Assembly (NCBI GenBank): GCA_927911515.1
Contig: CAKMQH010000058.1
Coordinates: forward strand, 1 to 5,206
Direction of reading: 5' to 3'
Source: an uncultured Neisseria sp.
Lineage (GTDB): Bacteria; Pseudomonadota; Gammaproteobacteria; Burkholderiales; Neisseriaceae
Length of the DNA: 5,206 nt
Positions 1 through 4,325 of the stretch are shown piece after piece. Under the pieces are notes generated by a model, which was not told the origin of the DNA, ran no database searches, and saw only the letters and a list, made by a program, of their open reading frames with translations. Position numbers and translations under genes: made by a program. Within the stretch, counting starts at the first letter, position 1. Each line of letters starts with the position of its first letter.

Positions 1-4
1 AGGT

Positions 5-112
5 GATAGTAGGATTAAATTTAAACCAGTACGGCGTTGCCTCGCCTTGCCGTACTATCTGTACTGTCTGCGGCTTCGTCGCCTTGTCCTGATTTAAATT
101 TAATCCACTATA
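5..112 (-). repeat. Short Correia element (CREE/nemis-type), left copy
   Basis: About 108 bp bounded by inverted termini related to TATAGTGGATTAA. The right end is exact (ATTTAATCCACTATA, ending at 112). The left end is slightly decayed, with an extra A in GATAGTAGGATTAA. The interior, with stretches such as CAGTACGGCGTTGCC and GACGAAGCCGCAGAC read on either strand, matches my memory of neisserial Correia repeat enclosed elements. At ~107 bp it fits the short class that lacks the ~50 bp central segment of the ~155 bp form. Read on the minus strand it is nearly identical to the copy at 5023-5129. Such elements are non-autonomous, insert at TA, and can form RNA hairpins or supply outward promoters. 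Here it lies beyond the lrp terminator, so an effect on lrp is not obvious. Confidence 0.9.
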
Positions 113-117
113 TTTTG

Positions 118-163
118 AAAAAAAGGTCGTCTGAACGTTATAAACTTTCAGAGACCTTTTTTT
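118..163 (-). terminator. DUS-hairpin terminator of lrp
   Basis: The arms are AGGTCGTCTGAA (124-135) and TTCAGAGACCT (147-157). They pair as AGGTC/GACCT and TCTGAA/TTCAGA with one bulged G, over an 11 nt loop. Seven As (118-124) lie on one side and seven Ts (157-163) on the other, so it could terminate in both directions. The lrp stop codon is 13 bp away, so its main job is probably ending the leftward lrp transcript. The left arm is an intact DNA uptake sequence and the right arm is one base short of one. Confidence 0.85.
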
Positions 164-175
164 AATGTAGTTAAA

Positions 176-640
176 TCACTCTAAGTCTAACACATCCGTT
201 TCTTTGACCTCTTCCATAACGACATAGCTGCGGCTTTCCGCTGCCGCAGGCAGGTGCAGCAGGATATTGCCCAACATATCCCGATAGGCAGCCATATTGG
301 GCAGGCGCACTTTAATCAGATAATCATATTCGCCGGATACGAGGTGGCATTCCAAAATTTGCGGAATCCGCATGATTTCATGGCGGAAATCTTCAAAAAT
401 ATTGCCCGATTTGGAACGCAGCTTCAGCTCGACAAAGACCAACAGGCTTTGCCCGAGTTGGTGCGGGTTGAGGCGGGCATGATAACCGGTAATGAAATTG
501 TCGCGCTCGAGTCGGCGGACGCGTTCGGTAACCGGAGTAGTGGATAATCCGACCTTTTCTGCCAACTCCGTCATGGGTGTGCGGGCATTTTGCTGAAGGA
601 TTTTCAGGATTTTCAGGTCGGTTTTGTCTAGTTCTTTCAT
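176..640 (-). CDS. lrp: Lrp/AsnC-family leucine-responsive transcriptional regulator
   Basis: The product is 154 aa from the ATG at 640. An N-terminal winged helix-turn-helix spans roughly residues 5-50; the recognition region around 24-45 reads MTELAEKVGLS then TTPVTERVRRLE. A C-terminal RAM (ligand-binding and oligomerisation) domain spans about 66-145, with ECHLVSGEYDYLIKV and SYVVMEEVKET. These stretches closely match E. coli Lrp (ECHLVSGDFDYLLK, TYVVMEEVK) as I recall it, so an Lrp orthologue is more likely than a generic AsnC paralogue. The family binds DNA as dimers to octamers and adjusts amino-acid metabolism genes in response to leucine or other amino acids. The frame extends 12 codons upstream to an ATG at 676, but MKELDKTDLKIL is where family alignments begin. 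Neither start has a strong Shine-Dalgarno; a weak GAAAG precedes 640. The gene is divergent from the TSUP gene and ends at a DUS hairpin. Confidence 0.93.
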   Translation of the reverse strand: MKELDKTDLKILKILQQNARTPMTELAEKVGLSTTPVTERVRRLERDNFITGYHARLNPHQLGQSLLVFVELKLRSKSGNIFEDFRHEIMRIPQILECHLVSGEYDYLIKVRLPNMAAYRDMLGNILLHLPAAAESRSYVVMEEVKETDVLDLE

Positions 641-694
641 TGCGGAGTTTCTTTCAACTGAGCTGAAACGCATCATTAGGCAGATGGATAAAAC

Positions 695-744
695 GCAGGG
701 CAGGGCAACGCAAAGCCGCCCTTGTTTTAAGTTGACCCACTATA
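695..744 (+). repeat. Decayed Correia-element end (solo remnant)
   Basis: CAGGGCAGGGCAACGC (696-711) followed by GTTTTAAGTTGACCCACTATA (ending at 744) parallels the right half of the intact element at 5023-5129, which reads CAAGGCGAGGCAACGC then GGTTTAAAGTTAATCCACTATA. The spacing differs by about five bases and the left half is missing. I infer an old, degraded insertion. Its terminal ACTATA gives TATAGT on the minus strand, a possible -10 for lrp. Confidence 0.45.
739..744 (-). promoter_or_regulatory. Possible -10 box for lrp inside the Correia remnant
   Basis: On the minus strand TATAGT matches five of six bases of the sigma-70 -10 consensus and lies 99 bp upstream of the lrp start. The hexamer 17 bp further upstream, TTTCTT, is a poor -35, so this is a candidate only. 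Correia ends are known to be able to supply -10 sequences in Neisseria, which makes the coincidence worth recording. Confidence 0.25.
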
Positions 745-815
745 TCTTTAAAGCGACTGAAAAGAAAGTCAGTCAGCGTCAATGGCATTGCGCTTTTGCG
801 GTATCGGGGCAAACC

Positions 816-827
816 AGGTCGTCTGAA
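816..827 (+). repeat. DNA uptake sequence (AGGTCGTCTGAA), solo
   Basis: An exact 12-mer of the dialect used throughout this window, without a partner arm nearby. DUS are bound by the minor pilin ComP and favour uptake of same-species DNA during natural transformation. Confidence 0.9.
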
Positions 828-932
828 AACGGTTTTGTCCCTAGTCGTACTTATAGGCGGGAAAACAAGGAAGGGCGGATTCTAATGGAGGAACGCCTCT
901 TCCGCAATGTGAGTCACTGAATCTAAGAGAAA

Positions 933-944
933 AGGTCGTCTGAA
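933..944 (+). repeat. DNA uptake sequence (AGGTCGTCTGAA), solo
   Basis: An exact 12-mer with no opposing arm, so it does not form a terminator. It is 119 bp upstream of the TSUP start codon and ends 38 bp before the candidate -10 motif at 983. Confidence 0.9.
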
Positions 945-982
945 ACGGATATGCGGCAATGTGGCGCGGAAAGGTTTTCAGT

Positions 983-988
983 TAAAAT
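983..988 (+). promoter_or_regulatory. Candidate -10 box for the TSUP gene
   Basis: TTAAAATACCGCC contains TAAAAT (five of six to TATAAT) followed by a GC-rich discriminator. It lies 74 bp upstream of the start codon at 1063. No good -35 sits 16-18 bp upstream. The same TAAAAT plus CCG pattern occurs upstream of aroC (1893) and proQ (3201), which raises confidence slightly. Confidence 0.4.
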
Positions 989-1062
989 ACCGCCTGTTTC
1001 AGATAGCATTTCGCCATCATCGCTCGACAACCGATAAGGCGGTTTTTTTCAATGGAGGGACT

Positions 1063-1831
1063 ATGCCCGTAGATTCGTTTTTCTATCTTTTGCTCCTCAC
1101 CGGATTTTGCGCCGGACTGATGAACGCGGCGGTTGGCGGCGGCGGATTGTTGCAAATACCGGGGCTGTTCAACCTGCTGCCCGCTTCCACGCCCGTGGCT
1201 TCGGTCATCGGCACCGACAAATTCGCTGCCTTATGCGGCACGCTGACTGCAACGGGGCAATACCTGCGCAAAATCCCCCTGCCGTGGAAAATGCTGCTGC
1301 CCGTCGCCGTGCTGGCGTTTGCCGCTTCCTATCTGGGCGCGAATGCCGTGGCGTATCTGCCCGTGCACTACATGAAACCGGCGATGTTGGTCATCATGGT
1401 GGCCATGTGCCTTTATACTTTTTTGAAAAAGACTTGGGGCAGGCGTGCGCACCGAAAAATTGACGCGCCGCGAAACCTTATGGGGCTTACTCTTCGGCGC
1501 GCTCATCGGTTTTTACGACGGCATCTTCGGGCCGGGCTCAGGCAGCCTGCTGGCCTTCGTATTCGTCCGTTTTTACGGTTATGATTTCCTGACGGCGAAC
1601 GCATCCGCCAAAGTCATCAATTCCACCACCTACCTTGCCGCGCTGGCGGTTTTCATCCCGCAAGGGCACGTCGTTTGGGCGTGGGCAATTCCGCTTGCAC
1701 TGGCGAATTTGTGCGGTGGTGTGGTCGGCGCGAAATTGGCGATACGCGGCGGAACCAAGTTTCTGCGTTACGGATTTATGGTGTTGCTGTGTCTGACCAT
1801 AGGAAAATTCGCTTGGGATTTGATTCGATAA
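1063..1831 (+). pseudogene. TSUP-family (YfcA-like) membrane transporter, frameshifted
   Basis: Two overlapping frames together encode one TauE/SafE (TSUP, formerly DUF81) membrane protein of about 256 aa, close to E. coli YfcA in length. The first part starts at ATG 1063 after a strong GGAGGG (1054-1059). It carries the first repeat, with GLMNAAVGGGGLLQIPG near residues 19-34 and several hydrophobic helices up to FLKK (about 123). The second part, from about VRTEKLTRRE at 1445 to the stop at 1829-1831, carries the second repeat with GFYDGIFGPGSGS. Frame 1 runs on as arginine-rich nonsense to a stop at 1582-1584. Frame 2 is closed upstream by a TGA at 1424-1426, so the shift lies between 1427 and 1445. 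One extra base would explain it. Two missing bases, one beside AAAAAG and one in GCGTG, would also explain it and would restore a DLGQAVRTE linker resembling the KLG linker of YfcA. TSUP proteins are thought to export or import organic sulfur compounds or other small anions; the substrate here is unknown. The break could be real or a sequencing error. Confidence 0.85.
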
Positions 1832-1872
1832 CAGAAGGTACGCAGCAGGCAGGATTCGCCCGCCGAAAGCGT

Positions 1873-1884
1873 TTCAGACGACCT
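1873..1884 (-). repeat. DNA uptake sequence (AGGTCGTCTGAA on minus), solo
   Basis: TTCAGACGACCT is an exact reverse-complement DUS in the 104 bp gap between the TSUP gene and aroC. There is no opposing arm and no T run, so the TSUP transcript has no visible intrinsic terminator and may read into aroC. Confidence 0.9.
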
Positions 1885-1887
1885 TTG

Positions 1888-1898
1888 TATGCTAAAAT
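1888..1898 (+). promoter_or_regulatory. Candidate extended -10 promoter of aroC
   Basis: TATGCTAAAAT contains an extended -10 (TG, one base, then TAAAAT at 1893-1898), 38 bp upstream of the aroC start. No strong -35 is visible; GTTTCA at 1871-1876 is the best at 16 bp spacing and overlaps the DUS. The -10 also overlaps the left half of the dyad TATGCT (1888-1893) / AGCATA (1911-1916). Confidence 0.45.
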
Positions 1899-1935
1899 CC
1901 GTCATCTTTCAGCATATGACCGATAGAGGGAAAAC

Positions 1936-3036
1936 ATGGCAGGCAACACTTTCGGACAACTCTTCACCGTTACCACCTTCGGCGAAAGCCACGGCGCAGG
2001 TTTGGGCTGCATCATCGACGGCTGCCCGCCCGGACTGGCATTAACCGAATCAGACATCCAAGCCGACCTCGACCGGCGCAAACCCGGCACCAGCCGCCAC
2101 GTTACCCAACGCCGTGAAGCCGACCAAGTCGAAATCCTCTCCGGCGTCTTCGAAGGCAAAACCACCGGCACACCCATCGCCCTCTTAATCCGCAATACCG
2201 ACCAGCGCAGTAAAGACTACGGCAACATCGCCACCAGCTTCCGTCCCGGTCATGCCGACTATACTTACTGGCACAAATACGGCACGCGCGATTACCGCGG
2301 TGGCGGCAGAAGCTCCGCCCGTGAAACCGCAGCCCGCGTTGCCGCCGGAGCCGTCGCCAAAAAATGGCTGAAAGAAAAATTCGGTACGGAAATCACTGCC
2401 TACGTTACCCAAGTCGGCGAAAAAGAAATTCAGTTTGAAGGCTACGAACACATTTCCCAAAATCCCTTCTTCGCTGCCAACCAAAGCCAAATCGCCGAGC
2501 TGGAAAACTATATGGACAGCGTGCGCAAATCCTTGGATTCCGTCGGCGCGAAACTGCATATCGAAGCGTCCAACGTCCCCGTCGGCTTGGGCGAACCCGT
2601 TTTCGACCGCCTCGATGCCGAAATCGCCTACGCCATGATGGGCATCAATGCCGTCAAAGGCGTGGAAATCGGCGCAGGTTTCGGCAGCGTCGTCCAACGC
2701 GGCAGCGAACACGGCGACGAACTCACCCCGCAAGGCTTCCTGTCCAACCACTCCGGCGGCATCCTCGGCGGCATCAGCACCGGGCAGGACATCCACGTCA
2801 ACATCGCCATCAAACCCACCAGTTCCATCGCCACCCCGCGCCGCAGCATCGACATCAACGGCAACCCCGTCGAACTCGCCACCCACGGCAGACACGACCC
2901 CTGCGTCGGCCTGCGCGCCGCCCCCATCGCCGAAGCCATGCTCGCGCTCGTGCTTATCGACCACGCCCTACGCCATCGTGCACAAAATGCCGACGTAGTT
3001 GTTGATACGCCAGACATCACCAAGCAGCATAGATAA
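1936..3036 (+). CDS. aroC: Chorismate synthase
   Basis: The product is 366 aa, full length for the bacterial enzyme. It catalyses the last shikimate step, anti-1,4-elimination of phosphate from 5-enolpyruvylshikimate 3-phosphate to give chorismate, in the cytoplasm with reduced FMN as cofactor. All family signatures are visible: FGESHG with His19, the RPGHADYT segment with His106, the GGGRSSARETAARVAAGA block at about 122-139, and GRHDPCVGLRAAP at 318-330. The two histidines correspond to the proton-transfer residues described for the family. The ATG at 1936 follows AGAGGG by five bases, an excellent ribosome binding site. No frame defect is seen. The C-terminal tail after DHALRHRAQN is short, as is usual. 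The gene follows the TSUP gene by 104 bp with its own candidate promoter, and ends at a DUS hairpin. Chorismate feeds the tryptophan branch, to which the nearby trpF belongs. Confidence 0.98.
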   Translation: MAGNTFGQLFTVTTFGESHGAGLGCIIDGCPPGLALTESDIQADLDRRKPGTSRHVTQRREADQVEILSGVFEGKTTGTPIALLIRNTDQRSKDYGNIATSFRPGHADYTYWHKYGTRDYRGGGRSSARETAARVAAGAVAKKWLKEKFGTEITAYVTQVGEKEIQFEGYEHISQNPFFAANQSQIAELENYMDSVRKSLDSVGAKLHIEASNVPVGLGEPVFDRLDAEIAYAMMGINAVKGVEIGAGFGSVVQRGSEHGDELTPQGFLSNHSGGILGGISTGQDIHVNIAIKPTSSIATPRRSIDINGNPVELATHGRHDPCVGLRAAPIAEAMLALVLIDHALRHRAQNADVVVDTPDITKQHR

Positions 3037-3045
3037 AATTGAAAG

Positions 3046-3100
3046 AGGTCGTCTGAAAACAAACATGGCGGATTGTGCCGAACATTTTCAGAGACCTTTC
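3046..3100 (+). terminator. DUS-arm hairpin after aroC
   Basis: AGGTCGTCTGAAAA (3046-3059) pairs with TTTTCAGAGACCT (3085-3097), again with one bulged G. The 25 nt loop contains a possible GGC/GCC sub-stem. The tail TTTC is short, so termination may be weaker than at the other DUS hairpins. It begins 9 bp after the aroC stop codon. The left arm is an exact DUS. Confidence 0.65.
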
Positions 3101-3195
3101 TCAACGCCTATTGAGATAAGTGTGCCAAGACTGTCCGCAAAATAAAACATTTACAATCGAACATTCGCAAAAAAACTTAGCCAAAACACAGGCTT

Positions 3196-3206
3196 TATAC
3201 TAAAAT
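3196..3206 (+). promoter_or_regulatory. Candidate -10 region of proQ
   Basis: Overlapping TATACT (3196-3201) and TAAAAT (3201-3206) precede an ACCGCC discriminator and lie 60-70 bp upstream of the proQ start. No good -35 is visible; TTAGCC at 3177-3182 is weak. Transcription from here would give a leader of roughly 55-60 nt containing the hairpin at 3217-3239. Confidence 0.45.
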
Positions 3207-3216
3207 ACCGCCATTA

Positions 3217-3248
3217 CCGTGCCATAGCGAAACGCACGGCTTTATTTT
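3217..3248 (+). promoter_or_regulatory. Terminator-like hairpin in the proQ leader
   Basis: CCGTGC (3217-3222) and GCACGG (3234-3239) are perfect inverted arms around an 11 nt loop. CTTTATTTTA follows directly, and the Shine-Dalgarno AGAGGA begins at 3249. The layout is a GC-rich stem with a U-rich tail inside the predicted 5' untranslated region. It could act as an attenuator or as a binding site for an RNA chaperone. That function is inferred; the dyad itself is plain in the sequence. Confidence 0.45.
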
Positions 3249-3265
3249 AGAGGAATACAAACGAC

Positions 3266-3730
3266 ATGACACAAGAAACCGCTTTGGGCGCAGCTTTGAA
3301 ATCCGCCGTCCAAACCATGAGCAAGAAAAAACAGACCGACATGATTGCCGACCACATCTACGGCAAATACGACGTCTTCAAACGATTCAAACCGCTGGCC
3401 GTCGGTATCGACCAAGACCTTGTTGCCGCATTGCCCCAATACGATCCTGCCCTGATCGCCCGCGTCCTCGCCAACCATTGCCGCCGTCCCCGCTACCTCA
3501 AAGCCTTGGCGCGCGGTGGAAAACGTTTTGATTTGAACAACCGCTTCAAAGGCGAAGTCAGCGCGGAAGAACAAGCCATCGCCCAACAGCATCCGTTCGT
3601 CCAACAGGCTCTGGCAGAACAAGCCGAGCGTCAAGCCGCCAAACAGGCAGCACAAACTGAGGCAGTAGAAGCCGAACAAGTCGGCGCAGCAACCGAAACT
3701 GAAGAAGCGGCACAAAACAACGCTGAATAA
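3266..3730 (+). CDS. proQ: Minimal ProQ/FinO-domain RNA chaperone
   Basis: The product is 154 aa and consists almost entirely of one ProQ/FinO domain (about residues 5-112). Typical conserved segments are KRFKPLAVGIDQDL (39-52), ARVLANHCRRPRYLKAL (65-81) and GGKRFDLNN (84-92). In E. coli ProQ the corresponding KPLxxGI, R-Y-L and R-x-D-L positions line the RNA-binding face. The remainder (about 113-154) is a low-complexity Ala/Gln/Glu tail. The linker and Tudor-like C-terminal domain of E. coli ProQ are absent. This matches the compact meningococcal ProQ (NMB1681), known to bind structured RNAs and 3' hairpins of sRNAs and mRNAs globally. The ATG at 3266 follows AGAGGA (3249-3254) by 11 bases, slightly long. 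The gene is monocistronic, between the aroC hairpin and its own DUS terminator. A candidate sRNA gene converges on it from the right. Confidence 0.95.
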   Translation: MTQETALGAALKSAVQTMSKKKQTDMIADHIYGKYDVFKRFKPLAVGIDQDLVAALPQYDPALIARVLANHCRRPRYLKALARGGKRFDLNNRFKGEVSAEEQAIAQQHPFVQQALAEQAERQAAKQAAQTEAVEAEQVGAATETEEAAQNNAE

Positions 3731-3744
3731 TACTGCATGATTTT

Positions 3745-3790
3745 AAAAGGTCGTCTGAAAACGGATTTTCTGTTTTCAGAGACCTTTTTT
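3745..3790 (+). terminator. DUS-hairpin terminator of proQ
   Basis: AGGTCGTCTGAAAAC (3748-3762) pairs with GTTTTCAGAGACCT (3772-3785), with a single bulged G and a 9 nt loop. Six Ts (3785-3790) follow. It begins 15 bp after the proQ stop codon and is the best-formed DUS hairpin in the window. Only the left arm is an intact 12-mer DUS. Confidence 0.92.
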
Positions 3791-4004
3791 ATTGGTATTT
3801 CAAATGAACGGAGGATAAAGGTAGACCGCGCTTTACGACCATCATTTCTGACTTGGCGCGTGTTCGCATGGGGTTTTGTTTTTTCGTTTTTATCGTGGAT
3901 TGCAAGGTTTTCAGAGATGGGTTTTCGTATGCGAGAGAATGGAAGAAGAGGGGGGAAATATATTGTTTTATTTGAGCTTATTGGATGACTTAGAAAATCA
4001 AGAC
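3791..4004. other. Gene-free interval between the proQ terminator and the sRNA terminator
   Basis: I see no credible gene in these 214 bp. Frames that cross it lack ribosome binding sites and have unlikely composition. A purine-rich stretch (about 3932-3959) contains six consecutive Gs (3950-3955). A TTTTCAGAGA at 3909-3918 resembles the short DUS-arm type without a partner. The interval separates two converging transcripts. Confidence 0.6.
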
Positions 4005-4037
4005 AAAAAAATGCGCATATCGTTTGGGATATGCGCC
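4005..4037 (-). terminator. Rho-independent terminator of the sRNA
   Basis: A perfect 9 bp stem GCGCATATC/GATATGCGC (4028-4036 with 4013-4021) and a 6 nt loop precede seven Ts on the minus strand (A run 4005-4011). It contains no DUS, unlike every other terminator here. It could also stop trpF read-through, because no terminator is visible directly after trpF. Confidence 0.9.
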
Positions 4038-4092
4038 AAGTCTACAAAGGAGAAATAGAGGAGAAAAATCAAGCTGCATCAAGCAACTCAAC
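4005..4092 (-). ncRNA. Candidate trans-acting small RNA with anti-Shine-Dalgarno linker
   Basis: Read on the minus strand, a consensus promoter is followed by a predicted RNA of about 88 nt, starting near G4092. First comes a 5' stem-loop in which AGTTGC (4088-4083) pairs with GCAGCT (4077-4072) around a UUGAU loop, extendable by three mostly wobble pairs. Next is an unpaired U/C-rich linker (about 4068-4045) with two CUCCU motifs (4063-4059 and 4052-4048). Last is a terminator stem GCGCATATC/GATATGCGC (4036-4028 and 4021-4013) with a 6 nt loop and seven Us (4011-4005). On the opposite strand the same linker looks like doubled AAGGAG/GAGGAG sites, but no start codon follows at a usable distance, which favours the minus-strand reading. 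The layout resembles Hfq-dependent neisserial sRNAs that block ribosome binding sites, such as the RcoF/NmsR sibling RNAs; I cannot confirm identity with any known family. ProQ, encoded next door, is another possible partner. The 5' end is inferred from the -10 position. Confidence 0.7.
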
Positions 4093-4099
4093 GGGCGTC

Positions 4100-4128
4100 A
4101 TTATGTATGAAAGGCATCGGTTTGTCAA
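4100..4128 (-). promoter_or_regulatory. Strong sigma-70 promoter of the sRNA
   Basis: On the minus strand TTGACA (4128-4123) is a perfect -35, the spacer is 17 bp, and CATAAT (4105-4100) matches five of six -10 bases. The predicted start is G4092, eight bases after the -10. It is the best promoter match in the window, and no protein-coding frame with a ribosome binding site follows it. Confidence 0.8.
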
Positions 4129-4158
4129 TTTTTTTATATGCAAAATTTTATATTTTTT
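4129..4158 (-). promoter_or_regulatory. A/T-tract UP-like element upstream of the sRNA promoter
   Basis: Directly upstream of the -35 lie a run of seven Ts on the plus strand (4129-4135), AAAATTTT (4142-4149) and six Ts (4153-4158). On the minus strand this gives closely spaced A tracts where the alpha subunit of RNA polymerase would bind. It suggests high basal transcription; this is an inference from composition only. Confidence 0.45.
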
Positions 4159-4325
4159 GAGGAAACGGCAGATTGCTGCCCAATTGGTGCTGTGTAATAC
4201 GCTCGTTTTTCTGAAAATATCATATAAATCAATGAGTAAGTTGTGTGTTGTATAAGGTACAGGATGCTTGTTTCCGTATAAGGTGCATAAAATGCGTCAG
4301 CGGTTTTCGTTGTCAAAAGAACGGT
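4159..4325. other. Gene-free spacer downstream of trpF
   Basis: No coding frame with a credible start is seen. Two direct repeats GTATAAGGT(A/G)CA (4250-4261 and 4276-4287) lie 26 bp apart, start to start. On the minus strand TTGACA (4316-4311), 18 bp from TTTTAT (4292-4287), is a weak possible promoter 9 bp past the trpF stop codon. No hairpin with a T run follows trpF here. Confidence 0.5.

Larger units (their letters stand above)
641..1062. other. Divergent intergenic region between lrp and the TSUP gene
   Basis: This 422 bp stretch has no convincing gene. Frames through it are short, lack ribosome binding sites and run into lrp or DUS copies. It contains a Correia-like remnant (about 695-744), a 6 bp hairpin GACTGA/TCAGTC (755-774), two solo DUS (816-827 and 933-944), and a compound hairpin with outer arms GCGGA/TCCGC (875-879, 901-905) and inner arms GAGG/CCTC (888-891, 896-899). 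A TAAAAT promoter-like motif follows at 983-988. Regulation of both flanking genes must sit here or in the adjacent Correia remnant. Confidence 0.7.

Noticed and set aside
641..676. Earlier lrp start at the ATG at 676 or 673
   Set aside because: No Shine-Dalgarno precedes it, and the extra 12 residues are not part of the Lrp family N-terminus.
755..774. Hairpin GACTGA/TCAGTC as a terminator
   Set aside because: The stem is six pairs with no T run on either strand and no gene end nearby.
624..920. 98-codon plus-strand frame between lrp and the TSUP gene
   Set aside because: It starts inside the lrp coding region, crosses a Correia remnant and a DUS, and resembles no family.
961..1062. N-terminal extension of the TSUP gene to a GTG at 961
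   Set aside because: No ribosome binding site precedes 961, the extra residues are basic and unlike the family, and the ATG at 1063 has a strong GGAGGG.
2185..2964. 259-codon open frame antisense to aroC
   Set aside because: It is very rich in Gly, Ala, Asp and Val and mirrors codon bias of aroC; no ribosome binding site or family motif.
3242..3715. Open frame antisense to proQ
   Set aside because: A shadow of the proQ codons with no start signal; proQ on the plus strand is clearly the real gene.
3950..3955. Run of six Gs as a phase-variable tract
   Set aside because: It is short for neisserial phase variation and not placed in or before a credible gene.
3737..3988. Open frame starting in the proQ terminator
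   Set aside because: It translates the DUS hairpin itself, has no ribosome binding site, and its composition is not gene-like.
4031..4255. Plus-strand frame opposite the candidate sRNA, including a hydrophobic 51-residue version from ATG 4103, considered as a small toxin
   Set aside because: No ribosome binding site lies near either ATG; the GAGGAG-like sequences are too far upstream and better explained as the anti-SD linker of the minus-strand RNA.
4134..4316. 60-codon minus-strand frame from a TTG behind trpF
   Set aside because: It has a TTG start without a Shine-Dalgarno, and no recognisable motif.
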